Shown: in pieces, positions 37,432 through 47,118 of the stretch
Numbering within the stretch: position 1 is the first letter of the stretch
Layout of the letters: every line of letters starts with the position of its first letter
From: Tsukamurella asaccharolytica
Lineage (GTDB): Bacteria > Actinomycetota > Actinomycetes > Mycobacteriales > Mycobacteriaceae
Assembly: GCF_007858435.1 (NCBI RefSeq)
Contig: NZ_VIGW01000010.1
Span: 39,217 to 103,216 of the forward strand
DNA: 64,000 nt
Reading direction: 5' to 3'
The notes under the pieces: generated by a model
What the model saw: only the letters and a program-made list of their open reading frames with translations
The model's database searches: none
What the model was told of the DNA's origin: nothing
Program-made: the position numbers and the translations under genes

Positions 37432-40400
37432 ATGCTCACCGTGCACCGCTCCGAACGCGGCGATGTCCTACTGGACGCCCTCGCCGAAGTCCTCGCGGTA
37501 CCCGGCGCCGACCCCTTCGTCCCGGACCTGATCGCGGTCCCCGCGCGCGGCGTCGAACGATGGATCACGCAGGGCCTCGCTTCCCGGCTGGGCATCGCCG
37601 CGAACATCGAGTTCCCGACGCCCGCTGCCCTCGTCGCGGACGCGGTGGGGGCCGCCTCGGGGATCGCACCGGAGGAGGACCCGTGGCGTGGCGAGCGTCT
37701 GGTGTGGCTCGTGCTCACGGCGATCGACGCGCTCGCCTTCGAGCCGGGAGGAGCCGTGCTGGCCCGGCACCTCGGGGTGTCCCGGCCCGGCGGATGGGAC
37801 GAGCAGCCCGGCCATCGGCCGCGGCGCCGGTACCCCACGGCCGAGCTCCTGGCCGGCCTCTTCCGCTCGTACGGCGCCAACCGCCCGGGCATGCTCGCCG
37901 AGTGGGCCGGCGGCCGCGACAGCGACGGGCTCGGCGGCGAGCTGCCCGAGGACCTGCGCTGGCAGGCCGAGCTTTTCCGTCGGGTCCGTGAACTCGCGGG
38001 CGTGCCCAGCCCTGCCGAGCGACTCGAGGCCGCGTGCGCGCGGCTGCGGGACGAGCCCGGCCTCGTCGGCCTGCCCGGCCGGCTGTCGGTGTACGGCCCC
38101 ACCCGGCTCCCGTCGGACCAGCTGGCGGTGCTGTCCGCGCTCGCCACGGGGCGCGCGGTGCACCTGTGGCTCCCGCACCCGAGCCCGGCCCTCTGGTCCG
38201 CCACGCCCGACGGTGCGGCCCCCGCCGGCCCGGTGCCTCCGCCCGTGCCCCGGACCGCGGCCCCGCCGCCGGCCAATCCGCTGCTCGCCTCGCTGGGGCG
38301 CGAGGCCCGCGAGCTGCAGCAGCGGATCGCGCCGCTCGCGGGTGCGGATCTGCACCACCCGGCCCCCGGGCGTCCCGCGACGCTGCTCGGCGCGCTGCAG
38401 GCGTCGGTGGCCGCCGACGCCCCGCTGGCCGGGTCGCACGCGCCGGACGGGTCGATCGAGTTCCACGCCTGCCACGGCCCGGCGCGCATGATCGAGGTCC
38501 TGCGGGAGCGGCTGGTGCGGCTGTTCGAGGACGATCCCACGCTGCAACCCCGCGACGTACTCGTCACATGCCCGGACATCGAGACCTACGCGCCGCTGAT
38601 CCGCTCCGCGTTCGGGCAGGCCGTCGCCGGCGCTGCGGCCCCGGAGCCGCTCCCGGGTGCCGAGCACGCGCACCCCGCCCAGCGGCTGCGCGTGCGCCTC
38701 GCGGACCGTGCTTTGCGATTCACCAACCCCCTGCTCGACGCACTGGTCACCGTGCTGGAGATCGCCGACGGCCGCGCCACCGTCGCGCAGGTGCTCGACC
38801 TCGCCGCCACCGAGCCGGTGCGCCGCCGGTACCGATTCGGAGACTCCGAGATCGAGCGGCTGCGCGCGTGGGCCGGCCCGTCGGGTGCCCGGTGGGGCCT
38901 CGACGCCGCGGGCCGCGAGCGGTACGGCCTCGGGGGCTTCCCGCAGAACACCCTCGCCGCCGCCCTCGACCGCATCGTCCTGGGCGTGGTCGCCGACGAG
39001 TCCGCGGGGGAATGGCTCGGCCTCGGGCTGCCGCTCGACGACGTGGATTCCACCGACATCGACCTCGTGGGCCGCTTCGCCGAGTTCCAGGCCGTGCTCA
39101 CGCGCGCCGCCGCCGACAGCCGGGGCCGGCGCTCGGCCCGCGCCTGGGCCGAGGTGCTGCAGCGGCTGCTCGGCGAAGTGGGTGCGGTGCCCGCCGCGGA
39201 TTCCTGGCAGGTCACCCAGGCCGGGCGTGAGCTCACCGCCGCGCTGCGCGACGGAGCCGACCGCGAGCTCACCCTCACCGAGGTCCGGGCGATGCTCGCC
39301 TCGCGGCTCGCGGCCAAGCCCACGCGCGCCAACTTCCGCACCGGCGAGCTCACGGTGTGCACGTTGGTGCCCATGCGGTCGGTGCCGCATCGCGTGGTCG
39401 TCCTGCTGGGCCTCGACGACGAGGTCTTCCCGCGCTCGACCCGCTACTCGGGCGACGACGTGCTGGGGCGGACACCCTGCGTCGGCGAGCGCGATCCGCG
39501 CGCGGAGGATCGCGAGCTCTTCCTCGACGCCGTGACCAGCGCGACCGACCGGCTGCTCGTCTTCTACACCGGCGCCGACCCGGTGAAGGGCACCCGCCGG
39601 CCGCCCGCGGTGCCGGCCTCCGAACTGCGCGATGCGGCGCAGGCGCTGCTCGCCGATCCGGCGGGCGCGGGCCTGGAGTTCCGGCATCCTCTGCAGCCCT
39701 TCGATCCCGTCAACTTCGACCCCGCCGCGTTCGGGAACGACGCACCGTTCTCCTTCGACCCCGCGGCGTACGCGGGTGCGGTGGCGGCCCTCGCGCCGCC
39801 GGCCCCGCCCGAGCCCTTTCTGGCCGCCCCGTTGCTCGCCGCCGCGGTCGAGGACGTGGACCTCGACGCGCTGGTGCGGTTCTGCGAGCACCCCGTGAAG
39901 GCCTTCCTCCGGCAGCGCCTCGGCTTCACCGTCCCGGACGCCGACGAGGAACTCGCCGAGGCGCTGACCATCGCGCCCGACGGGCTGCAGAAGTGGGACA
40001 TCGGGGAGCGAATGCTCGCGTCGGTGCTGGCCGGCGTGCCGCCCGAGAAGTTCGAGGCCGCCGAGGTACGCCGCGGCACGCTCCCGCCCTTCGCGCTCGG
40101 CGCGGCCGTGCTGGGGGACGTCGGCGCCACCGTCGCGGAGCTGGCCCGCGTCGCCGGGCCGCTGATGACCGGCGCCGCGACCACGGTCGACGTCGCGGTC
40201 GACGTCGGGGACGGGCGCAGGCTCGTCGGCTCCGTGCCGGCCGTCCGACCCGAGGGAGTGGTCCGCGCCTCGTTCTCGCGGCTCGCCCCAAAGCACCGGA
40301 TCGCGGCGTGGATCGCGCTGCTGGCCCTCGCCGGCGCCGGCCACGACGGGGTCTCCGCCGTCGCGATCGGCCGGGCCCGGTACCGCGGCGTGCTCACCTC

Positions 40401-40758
40401 GCGGCTGAGCGTGCCGCCGGACCCCGCCGCGGTGCTCCGCCAGCTCGTCGACCTGCGCGACCGCGGGCTGCAAGAGCCGCTGCCGCTGTTCCCGTCGGCG
40501 TCGGCCGTGTACGCGGAGCGGCGCCAGAACGGCGACGACCAGCCGACCGCCACCGAGACCGCGCGGCGCGACTTCGACGACACCTACGGCGATACGACCG
40601 ATCGGGCGATCCGCTACGCGCTGGGGGAGAGCGCCTTCGCCGACGCCCAGGGCCCACCGCGCGCGGGCGAGACGGGTTTCTCCTTTGAGCGCAGCCGGTT
40701 CGGCACGTTCGCCGCGCGGTTGTGGGTGCCGATCCTCGCGTGTGAGGAGATCCTCTGA
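37432..40758 (+). CDS. recC: Exodeoxyribonuclease V, gamma subunit
   Basis: Largest scaffold subunit of RecBCD, 1108 residues. It has inactivated helicase folds and threads the unwound strand; Chi recognition resides here in E. coli. Recognisable blocks include FVPDLIAVPARGVERWITQ at the N-terminus, the RecC helicase-like segment VVVLLGLDDEVFPRSTR, and a C-terminal nuclease-like fold (DLDALVRFCEHPVKAFLRQR). The ATG at 37432 is four residues before the conserved TVHRSERGD strand; an upstream TTG at 37402 is unlikely. Its stop and the recB start share one base (TGATG). Order recC-recB-recD matches Rv0631c-0629c. Confidence 0.95.
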   Translation: MLTVHRSERGDVLLDALAEVLAVPGADPFVPDLIAVPARGVERWITQGLASRLGIAANIEFPTPAALVADAVGAASGIAPEEDPWRGERLVWLVLTAIDALAFEPGGAVLARHLGVSRPGGWDEQPGHRPRRRYPTAELLAGLFRSYGANRPGMLAEWAGGRDSDGLGGELPEDLRWQAELFRRVRELAGVPSPAERLEAACARLRDEPGLVGLPGRLSVYGPTRLPSDQLAVLSALATGRAVHLWLPHPSPALWSATPDGAAPAGPVPPPVPRTAAPPPANPLLASLGREARELQQRIAPLAGADLHHPAPGRPATLLGALQASVAADAPLAGSHAPDGSIEFHACHGPARMIEVLRERLVRLFEDDPTLQPRDVLVTCPDIETYAPLIRSAFGQAVAGAAAPEPLPGAEHAHPAQRLRVRLADRALRFTNPLLDALVTVLEIADGRATVAQVLDLAATEPVRRRYRFGDSEIERLRAWAGPSGARWGLDAAGRERYGLGGFPQNTLAAALDRIVLGVVADESAGEWLGLGLPLDDVDSTDIDLVGRFAEFQAVLTRAAADSRGRRSARAWAEVLQRLLGEVGAVPAADSWQVTQAGRELTAALRDGADRELTLTEVRAMLASRLAAKPTRANFRTGELTVCTLVPMRSVPHRVVVLLGLDDEVFPRSTRYSGDDVLGRTPCVGERDPRAEDRELFLDAVTSATDRLLVFYTGADPVKGTRRPPAVPASELRDAAQALLADPAGAGLEFRHPLQPFDPVNFDPAAFGNDAPFSFDPAAYAGAVAALAPPAPPEPFLAAPLLAAAVEDVDLDALVRFCEHPVKAFLRQRLGFTVPDADEELAEALTIAPDGLQKWDIGERMLASVLAGVPPEKFEAAEVRRGTLPPFALGAAVLGDVGATVAELARVAGPLMTGAATTVDVAVDVGDGRRLVGSVPAVRPEGVVRASFSRLAPKHRIAAWIALLALAGAGHDGVSAVAIGRARYRGVLTSRLSVPPDPAAVLRQLVDLRDRGLQEPLPLFPSASAVYAERRQNGDDQPTATETARRDFDDTYGDTTDRAIRYALGESAFADAQGPPRAGETGFSFERSRFGTFAARLWVPILACEEIL

Positions 40759-43700
40759 TGAGTACCCGCGAACCGGTGCTGGGCGCCGTCCCCTTCGAGC
40801 TCACGGGCCCGCTGCCCGCGGGGCCGACCACCGCGGTGCTCGAGGCGAGCGCCGGTACCGGCAAGACCTACGCCATCGTGGGGCTGCTGGCCCGATACGT
40901 CGCCGAGGGGGTCGCGGAGCTGGGGGAGATGCTGCTCATCACCTTCTCCCGGGCCGCCACGCAGGAACTGCGCGAACGCGCCCGGGCCCGGCTGCTGTCC
41001 GTCGAGCGGGCGCTACGCGACCCCGGCGCGGCCGCCGCGTCGAGCGATGAGCTGGTCCGCCACCTCGCGACCGGTGAGCCCGCCGAGGTCGCGGCGCGAC
41101 ACCGCCGGCTGGTCACCGCGCTCTCCGACTTCGACGCGGCGACGATCACCACCACGCACGGCTTCTGCCAGCGGATGCTCGACGCGCTCGGCCTCGCGGG
41201 CGATCTCGAGCCGGGCGCGGTCTTCGTCGAGGACGTCGACGACCTGGTCCAGGAGGTCGCGGAGGACGTCTACCTCGGCATGTTCGCCGGCCGCGAGCGC
41301 GCGCCCTTCCCGCTGGCCGATGCCCGGATCTACGCCCGCACCGTGGTCGCGAACCCTCGGGCCGAGATCACCCCCGCCGATGCCGAACCCGGGTCGGAGA
41401 CGGGGCTGCGGGTGGACTACGCGCGGATCGTGCGCCGGGAGGTGGACCGGCGCAAACGGATGGGTCGGCTCCGCGACTACGACGACCTGCAGGGACTGCT
41501 GCGCGACGCGCTCACCGACCGGGCGCACGGACACCGCGCACGCGCCCGGCTCCAGGCGCTGTACTCCGTGGTCCTCGTGGACGAGTTCCAGGACACCGAC
41601 CCCGTGCAGTGGGACATCCTGCACGCGGCGTTCCACCGCGCGAGCACGCTCGTGCTGGTCGGCGACCCGAAGCAGGCGATCTACGCCTTCCGCGGCGCGG
41701 AGGTCTACAGCTACCTCAGCGCCGCCACCGCCGCCGACCGGCACCAGGCGCTCACCGTCAACCACCGCTCCGATGCGCCGCTCGTCGACGCGCTGCAGCA
41801 CCTGTACGGCGATGTCGCGCTCGGGGATCCGCTCATCGTGGCCGGGGCGGTCGAGGCGCACCGCGCCACGTCGCGGCTCCCGGGGGGCGCGCCGCTGCGG
41901 CTGCGGCACCTCGGCAGGAACGGCCTCGGGCCCAAGAGCCAGTCGGGCACGCCCTACGCGCGGAACGTCCGGCCCGCCGTGCTCCGCGACGCCGCCGCCG
42001 ACATCACCCGGACGCTCACTGCCGGCGAGCAGCTGGAGACGGCGTCCGGGGAGAGCCGTGCGCTCCGCCCCGGAGACGTGGCGGTGCTCGTGCGCAAGAA
42101 CGCCCACGTCGCCGAGCTGCAGTCGCTGCTGCAGGACTACGGGGTACCCGCTGTGGCCGCGGGCGGCGCCAGCGTCTTCACGACGGCCGCCGCGACCGAC
42201 TGGCTGCGTGTGCTGCAGGCCCTGGAGAACCCGGGCCGCAGCGACCGCGCCCGCCTCGCTGCGCTCACTCCGCTGTTCGAATTCACCGCCCGCGACCTCG
42301 ACGAGCGTGGTGACGAGCTGGTCTCCGCCATCAGCGGCCAGCTGCGCACGCTCGCCGGGATCTTCGCGCGCTCCGGCTTCGCGGCGATGTTCGACGCCCT
42401 CGCCACGCGCTCGCGGTTCGACGAGCGCCTCCTCGGCCGGGTCGGCGGCGAGCGGATCCTCACCGACCTGCGGCACGTCGCCGAGCTCGTCCAGCACGCC
42501 ACCGTCTCCCTCGGACTCGGCCTGGGTGCGGCCACCCGGTGGCTCGCCGACCGCATCGCCGACCCGGGCCTCGGCGGCACCGCCGACCCCGCGAGGCGGC
42601 TCGCGACCGACACCGCCGCAGTTCAGCTCATGACCGTCCACGCGAGCAAGGGCCTGCAGTTCCCGGTGGTCTACCTGCCCTTCGGCTGGGACGACGGCTC
42701 TTTCGGTGGCAAGAAGACCTTCGTCTTCCACGACGAGAAGGGCGAGCGCCTCATCGACGTGGGCGGCGAGTACGCGCCGGGCTACTCCGACCGGTATGCC
42801 GTCTCCCAGAACGAGGCGACGGGCGAGGAGCTGCGCCTGCTCTACGTCGGCGCCACCCGCGCGCAGTCGCGGCTCGTGCTGTGGTGGGCGCCGAGCACAA
42901 CCACCCGCAGCTCTCCGCTGCACCGGCTGCTGTTCTCCGGCGACGTGGGCGGTGGTCGGGTACCCGCCGCGCAGGCGGCGATCCCACGCGACGCCGAGGT
43001 GGAGTCGCGGCTGCGGGAATGGGCCGCGCCCGTCGCGGCGGCGGTCTCGATCGAGGCGGTCGACCTCGCGGCGCCGAAGCCCTCCCCGTGGCGCCCGGCG
43101 GACCGCACGTACCCGCAGCTCGAACTCGGCCGCGCCGACCGCAGGATCGACCCCACGTGGCGGCGCACCAGCTACTCCGCACTCGTCGCCGGCGCCGCGC
43201 ACGGACCGGCGGAGGCCGCCCCAGACACCGGCAGCGAGCCGGAGGATCCCGCCACCGACGACGAGCCGACCGAGGAGCCGATGGACGCGCCGGTGGAGGC
43301 CGGCGGCGCACCGTCGTCCCTGATGAACGGGCTGTCGGGCGGGGCGGTCTTCGGCACGCTCGTGCACGAGATCCTCGAACACGTCGACACCGGCGCGCCA
43401 GACCTCGCGGCGGAGGTGCTCGCCCGCTGCCGGGAGGCGGCCGAGTTCGGCGCCACCCCGGACGATCCCGCCGAGGTGGCCGCGGCGCTCGTCGCCGTGC
43501 TGCGCACGCCGCTGGGCACCGGCGACCTCGCGCACCTGACCCTGGCCGCGGTCGCGCCGCACGATCGCCTCGCCGAACTGGATTTCGAGCTGCCGCTCGC
43601 GGAGAACGACGACGCCCGCGCCGCGACCCTCGCCGCGATCGCGGACCTGCTCGACGAGCACCTGTCCGACGACGATCTCCTGGCGCCGTACGCGGACCGC

Positions 43701-44114
43701 CTGCGCGAGGTGCCGGGTGCGGCGCTGCGCGGCTACCTCACGGGCAGCATCGACTCGGTGCTGCGCATCGCGACGCCGGACGGCCCGCGGTTCACGGTGG
43801 TCGACTACAAGACCAACCGGCTGGCGCGCGGCGATCTGACGACCGCCGACTACACCACGGAGGCGATGGCGGGGGAGATGATCTCCTCCCACTACGTGCT
43901 GCAGGCGCTGCTGTACAGCGTGGCGCTGCACCGCTTCCTGTCCTGGCGGGTGCCCGGCTACGCGCCGCACACCCACCTCGGCGTGGTGCAGTACCACTTC
44001 GTCCGCGCGATGATCGGTCCCGACAGCCCACCCGGCGCGGGCGTCTTCGAGTGGCACCCCCCGGCGGCCCTGGTGGTCGCGGTGTCCGACGCGCTGGCCG
44101 GAGGTGCGCGATGA
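40758..44114 (+). CDS. recB: Exodeoxyribonuclease V, beta subunit (3'-5' helicase and nuclease)
   Basis: A 1118-residue UvrD-like helicase-nuclease of RecBCD. Walker A is ASAGTGKT (residues 30-37), Walker B lies in VVLVDEFQDTDPVQWDIL, motif III in LVGDPKQAIYAFRGA, and motif V in LMTVHASKGLQFPVVYLP. The C-terminal PD-(D/E)XK nuclease has VVDYKTNR at about residues 1013-1020. An acidic, Pro/Glu-rich linker (about 815-855) joins the two. The ATG shares a base with the recC stop, and its own stop overlaps recD as ATGA. The complex processes double-strand breaks; in mycobacteria it supports single-strand annealing. Confidence 0.97.
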   Translation: MSTREPVLGAVPFELTGPLPAGPTTAVLEASAGTGKTYAIVGLLARYVAEGVAELGEMLLITFSRAATQELRERARARLLSVERALRDPGAAAASSDELVRHLATGEPAEVAARHRRLVTALSDFDAATITTTHGFCQRMLDALGLAGDLEPGAVFVEDVDDLVQEVAEDVYLGMFAGRERAPFPLADARIYARTVVANPRAEITPADAEPGSETGLRVDYARIVRREVDRRKRMGRLRDYDDLQGLLRDALTDRAHGHRARARLQALYSVVLVDEFQDTDPVQWDILHAAFHRASTLVLVGDPKQAIYAFRGAEVYSYLSAATAADRHQALTVNHRSDAPLVDALQHLYGDVALGDPLIVAGAVEAHRATSRLPGGAPLRLRHLGRNGLGPKSQSGTPYARNVRPAVLRDAAADITRTLTAGEQLETASGESRALRPGDVAVLVRKNAHVAELQSLLQDYGVPAVAAGGASVFTTAAATDWLRVLQALENPGRSDRARLAALTPLFEFTARDLDERGDELVSAISGQLRTLAGIFARSGFAAMFDALATRSRFDERLLGRVGGERILTDLRHVAELVQHATVSLGLGLGAATRWLADRIADPGLGGTADPARRLATDTAAVQLMTVHASKGLQFPVVYLPFGWDDGSFGGKKTFVFHDEKGERLIDVGGEYAPGYSDRYAVSQNEATGEELRLLYVGATRAQSRLVLWWAPSTTTRSSPLHRLLFSGDVGGGRVPAAQAAIPRDAEVESRLREWAAPVAAAVSIEAVDLAAPKPSPWRPADRTYPQLELGRADRRIDPTWRRTSYSALVAGAAHGPAEAAPDTGSEPEDPATDDEPTEEPMDAPVEAGGAPSSLMNGLSGGAVFGTLVHEILEHVDTGAPDLAAEVLARCREAAEFGATPDDPAEVAAALVAVLRTPLGTGDLAHLTLAAVAPHDRLAELDFELPLAENDDARAATLAAIADLLDEHLSDDDLLAPYADRLREVPGAALRGYLTGSIDSVLRIATPDGPRFTVVDYKTNRLARGDLTTADYTTEAMAGEMISSHYVLQALLYSVALHRFLSWRVPGYAPHTHLGVVQYHFVRAMIGPDSPPGAGVFEWHPPAALVVAVSDALAGGAR

Positions 44115-45961
44115 CCACGACGGAGCCGACGTTGCTCGGGATCTTCGCCGAGGCCGGCGTCCTGGGGCCCGCGGACGTGCACGTCGCGTCCACGCTGGGC
44201 CGGCTCGGCGGCGAGTCCGACGAGGCGGTGCTCCTGGCCGCCGCGCTCGCCACCCGCGCCGTCCGGCTCGGGTCGGTGTGCCTCGAGCTCTCCCGGTTGC
44301 GGGACGTCGCGGTCGACGGCGAGGGCGAGGTCGACGTGGCCGCCCTGCCGTGGCCGGAGGACGCCGCCGTGCTCGACGGCCTGCGGCGCAGCCCGCTCGT
44401 GGTGGGCGCCAACGCGGGCCCGCTGCGGCCGCTGCGGCTCGTCGGCGACGAGCTGCTCTACCTCGACCGGTACCACCGGCAGGAGGAGACGGTGCGCGCG
44501 ATCCTCGACGCGCGCGGCGGCGCCGCGCCCGGCGTCGATCCCGCGCGGCTGCGCGCGGGACTGCTCGCGCGGTTCCCCGAACCCGGACCGGATCGGCAAC
44601 GGCTCGCCGCGGCGGCCTCGGTGCTCGGGCAGACCACCGTGCTCGCGGGCGGACCCGGCACGGGCAAGACGTACACGGTGGCGCGGATCCTGGCCCTGCT
44701 CTTCGACCAGCACGGCCCGGAGCTGCGGATCGGTCTCGCCGCGCCCACCGGCCGGGCGGCGGCACAGCTCGCGGGCGAGGTCCGCGCGCAGGGCGCGACA
44801 CTCGGCCTGCCGCGGGAGATCCCCGCCCAGACCATCCACCGCATGCTCGGGTTCAAGCCCGGCAACGCCAGCCGGTTCCGGCACGACGCGACCAACCACC
44901 TGCCCTACGACGTGGTCGTCGTGGACGAGACCTCGATGGTCTCCCTGACCATCATGTGCCGCCTGCTGGAGGCGCTGCGCCCCGAGGCGCGGCTCATTCT
45001 CGTCGGCGACCCGGACCAGCTCGCGTCGGTCGATGCGGGCGCGGTCCTCGGCGATCTGGTCGCGCGCGGCGTGACCACGGCCCCGTCGCCGGAGCTCGAG
45101 GCGCTGCTCGCGGACGAGAGCGAGCGCCCCGGGGGCGACGAGGCGGGGATCGACCCCGCGGAACTCGCGGACGCCCGCCGCGGCGTGGTGCGACTGCGGC
45201 GCGGGCGCCGGTTCACGGGTGCGCTGGGTGAGCTCGCCGACGCGGTCCGCCGCGGCGACGCCGACCGCGTCGTCGAGCTGGCCCGCTACGGCGGCGACGG
45301 CGCGATCGAATGGTGCGAGCCCGACGATCTCGCGGGGCTGCGCGCCGACGTGAAGGAGGCGAGCGAGGTCACCGTCGGCGCGGCCCAGCGCGGGGACGCG
45401 GCGGAGGCCGCCGCGGGCGTGCAACTGCACCGGGTGCTGTGCGCGCATTCCGAGGGGCCGTCGGGCGTGACCCGGTGGGCGCAGCTCGCTGAGGAGTGGG
45501 CGGGGGTCCGGGGCGGCGGAGTCGGCTGGTACGCCGGGCAGCCGCTGCTGGTGACCGCCAACGACTACGACGCCAAGGTCTACAACGGCGATGTCGGCGT
45601 CGTCATCGCGCACGACGGCGACCCCGCGGACCTGCGCGCCGCGTTCGCCCGTGGCGGCGACGTCGCGCTGCTGTACCCGAACCAGCTGGTCGCGGTGCGC
45701 ACCGTCTACGCGATGACGATCCACCGCAGCCAGGGCAGCCAGTACGAGGCCGTCTCCGTCGTGATCCCGCCCGCAGACTCCCGTCTGCTCACGCGGGAGC
45801 TGCTGTACACCGCGATCACCCGCGCCCGGCAGCGGGTGCGGCTCGTCGGCGGCGAGGAGGCGCTGCGCGCCGGCGTCGGCCGGCAGGTGTTGCGGGCGAG
45901 CGGCCTCCGGGGAGACACCCGCGCTGGACTCGCCCCGCCCAGACCTCGCGACGTGCGCTAA
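44111..45961 (+). CDS. recD: Exodeoxyribonuclease V, alpha subunit (5'-3' helicase)
   Basis: A 616-residue superfamily 1B helicase of RecBCD. An N-terminal domain (1-150) interacts with RecC. Walker A GGPGTGKT is at about 179-186, Walker B in VVVVDETSMVSL, motif III in LILVGDPDQLASVDAG, and motifs V/VI in VYAMTIHRSQGSQYEAV and LLYTAITRARQRV. The ATG overlaps the recB stop by four bases. The stop overlaps the last bases of the convergent alcohol dehydrogenase gene by four bases, with no terminator between. Confidence 0.97.
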   Translation: MTTTEPTLLGIFAEAGVLGPADVHVASTLGRLGGESDEAVLLAAALATRAVRLGSVCLELSRLRDVAVDGEGEVDVAALPWPEDAAVLDGLRRSPLVVGANAGPLRPLRLVGDELLYLDRYHRQEETVRAILDARGGAAPGVDPARLRAGLLARFPEPGPDRQRLAAAASVLGQTTVLAGGPGTGKTYTVARILALLFDQHGPELRIGLAAPTGRAAAQLAGEVRAQGATLGLPREIPAQTIHRMLGFKPGNASRFRHDATNHLPYDVVVVDETSMVSLTIMCRLLEALRPEARLILVGDPDQLASVDAGAVLGDLVARGVTTAPSPELEALLADESERPGGDEAGIDPAELADARRGVVRLRRGRRFTGALGELADAVRRGDADRVVELARYGGDGAIEWCEPDDLAGLRADVKEASEVTVGAAQRGDAAEAAAGVQLHRVLCAHSEGPSGVTRWAQLAEEWAGVRGGGVGWYAGQPLLVTANDYDAKVYNGDVGVVIAHDGDPADLRAAFARGGDVALLYPNQLVAVRTVYAMTIHRSQGSQYEAVSVVIPPADSRLLTRELLYTAITRARQRVRLVGGEEALRAGVGRQVLRASGLRGDTRAGLAPPRPRDVR

Positions 45962-47001
45962 GGCTGGACGAGGAGGCGGATCGGGTTGCCCTCGTGGCGC
46001 TCGAGCCGCTCGATCCCGGCGGCGATCTCCTCCAGCGGCACGATGCCGCTGATCGACCGGGACAGGTCCAGGCGTCCCAGCGAGACGAGGGTCGCGAGGG
46101 TTTCGATGTCGGCGTTCTTGTAGCCGAGGTGGCCGAGCACCTGCTTCTTGGTCAGGCCCAGCATCGTGGTGGACCCGACGGTCGGTTCCTGATCGCTCAT
46201 CCCGACGGAGACCAGGCGCCCACCGACGGTGAGGTGGCCCAGCGCCTGCTCGAAGGTCGATTTGAGGCCGACGGCGTCGAAGGCCACGTCGAGGCCGCGC
46301 CCGCCGGTCGCCTCCGCGATCTTCGTCCCGAGGTTCTCGTCGCGCGAATCGAAGGCGTGGTCGGCGCCCAGCTCCAGGGCGCGCTCGAGGACCTCGGGAT
46401 TGAGGTCGACCGCGATGATCGGCGCCGCGCCGACGAGCCGCGCCAGCTGCACGACGTGCGTGCCGACGCCGCCGAGGCCCCACACGCCGACGGACTCCCC
46501 GACGCCGACCTTGCCGGTGCGGACCACGGCACCGTACGGCGTGGAGACCGCGTCGGCGAGGATCGCGGCCTGCTCGAGCGGGACGTTGTCCGGGACGCGG
46601 GTGAGGCCGGCGGCCTGCGCGACGGTGTACTCGGCCCAGGCGCCGTCGTAGGCGAAGGCCATGATCTGGACCTGCGTGCAGTCCGCGGAGTTGCCGCGGC
46701 GGCAGTTCGGACAGGTGGCGCACGGCCGGCCGGCGGCGACGATCACCCGGTCGCCCTCGGCCCAGCCGGTGACGCCGGAGCCAACTTTCGCGATGGTCCC
46801 CGACGCCTCGTGCCCCTGCGTCACCTCCGGGAGCATCGCCGGGAACGTGCCGTTGATGAGGCTGAGGTCCGAGTGGCAGATCCCGCAGAATGCGACCTTC
46901 ACCAGCACCTCGCCGGGGCCGGGCTCGGGGACCGGTACGTCCTCGACGGTGATGGTCTTCGTGTCGGCGTGGAATCGCTGCGCGCGCATCGTGGAGGTCA
47001 T
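45958..47001 (-). CDS. Zinc-dependent alcohol dehydrogenase (MDR family)
   Basis: A 347-residue NAD(P)-dependent enzyme. The catalytic zinc ligands are in FCGICHSDLS and GHEASG, the structural zinc Cys cluster in CATCPNCRRGNSADC, and the nucleotide loop in VGVWGLGGVGTHVVQLA. The substrate alcohol or aldehyde is unknown. The ATG overlaps the stop of a 36-codon ORF as ATGA and follows the TetR and glycosyltransferase genes, so it belongs to a TetR-controlled operon. Confidence 0.92.
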   Translation of the reverse strand: MTSTMRAQRFHADTKTITVEDVPVPEPGPGEVLVKVAFCGICHSDLSLINGTFPAMLPEVTQGHEASGTIAKVGSGVTGWAEGDRVIVAAGRPCATCPNCRRGNSADCTQVQIMAFAYDGAWAEYTVAQAAGLTRVPDNVPLEQAAILADAVSTPYGAVVRTGKVGVGESVGVWGLGGVGTHVVQLARLVGAAPIIAVDLNPEVLERALELGADHAFDSRDENLGTKIAEATGGRGLDVAFDAVGLKSTFEQALGHLTVGGRLVSVGMSDQEPTVGSTTMLGLTKKQVLGHLGYKNADIETLATLVSLGRLDLSRSISGIVPLEEIAAGIERLERHEGNPIRLLVQP

Positions 47002-47108
47002 GACTCCATCATCGCCCGGAACTCAGCCCGCGAACAGCGGCGTGGCGAAGACGAAAGGGCCGCGAGGGCGAGGTTGATGATCGCGTTGGCGAGGTTCTGA
47101 TCGGCCAT
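46998..47108 (-). CDS. Small ORF coupled to the alcohol dehydrogenase gene
   Basis: A 36-codon frame starting MADQNLANAIINLALAAL, with a perfect AGGAGG seven bases before its ATG and a TGA that overlaps the dehydrogenase ATG (ATGA). The first half could form an amphipathic or membrane helix; the second half is Ser/Arg-rich. A single-base shift after LAAL would instead give a wholly hydrophobic end (FVFATPLFAG and stop), so a small frameshifted membrane peptide is an alternative. It lies 10 bases after the glycosyltransferase stop. No family recognised. Confidence 0.45.
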   Translation of the reverse strand: MADQNLANAIINLALAALSSSPRRCSRAEFRAMMES

Positions 47109-47118
47109 GACGTGCCTC

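Noticed and set aside
37468-40473. Antisense open frame of about 1000 codons opposite recC
   Set aside because: Same composition effect; the plus-strand RecC reading has clear family motifs.
41013-44801. Very long antisense open frame (about 1260 codons) opposite recB and recD
   Set aside because: Arg/Gly/Ala/Val-rich translation with no domain, produced by the high-GC third codon positions of the real genes on the other strand.
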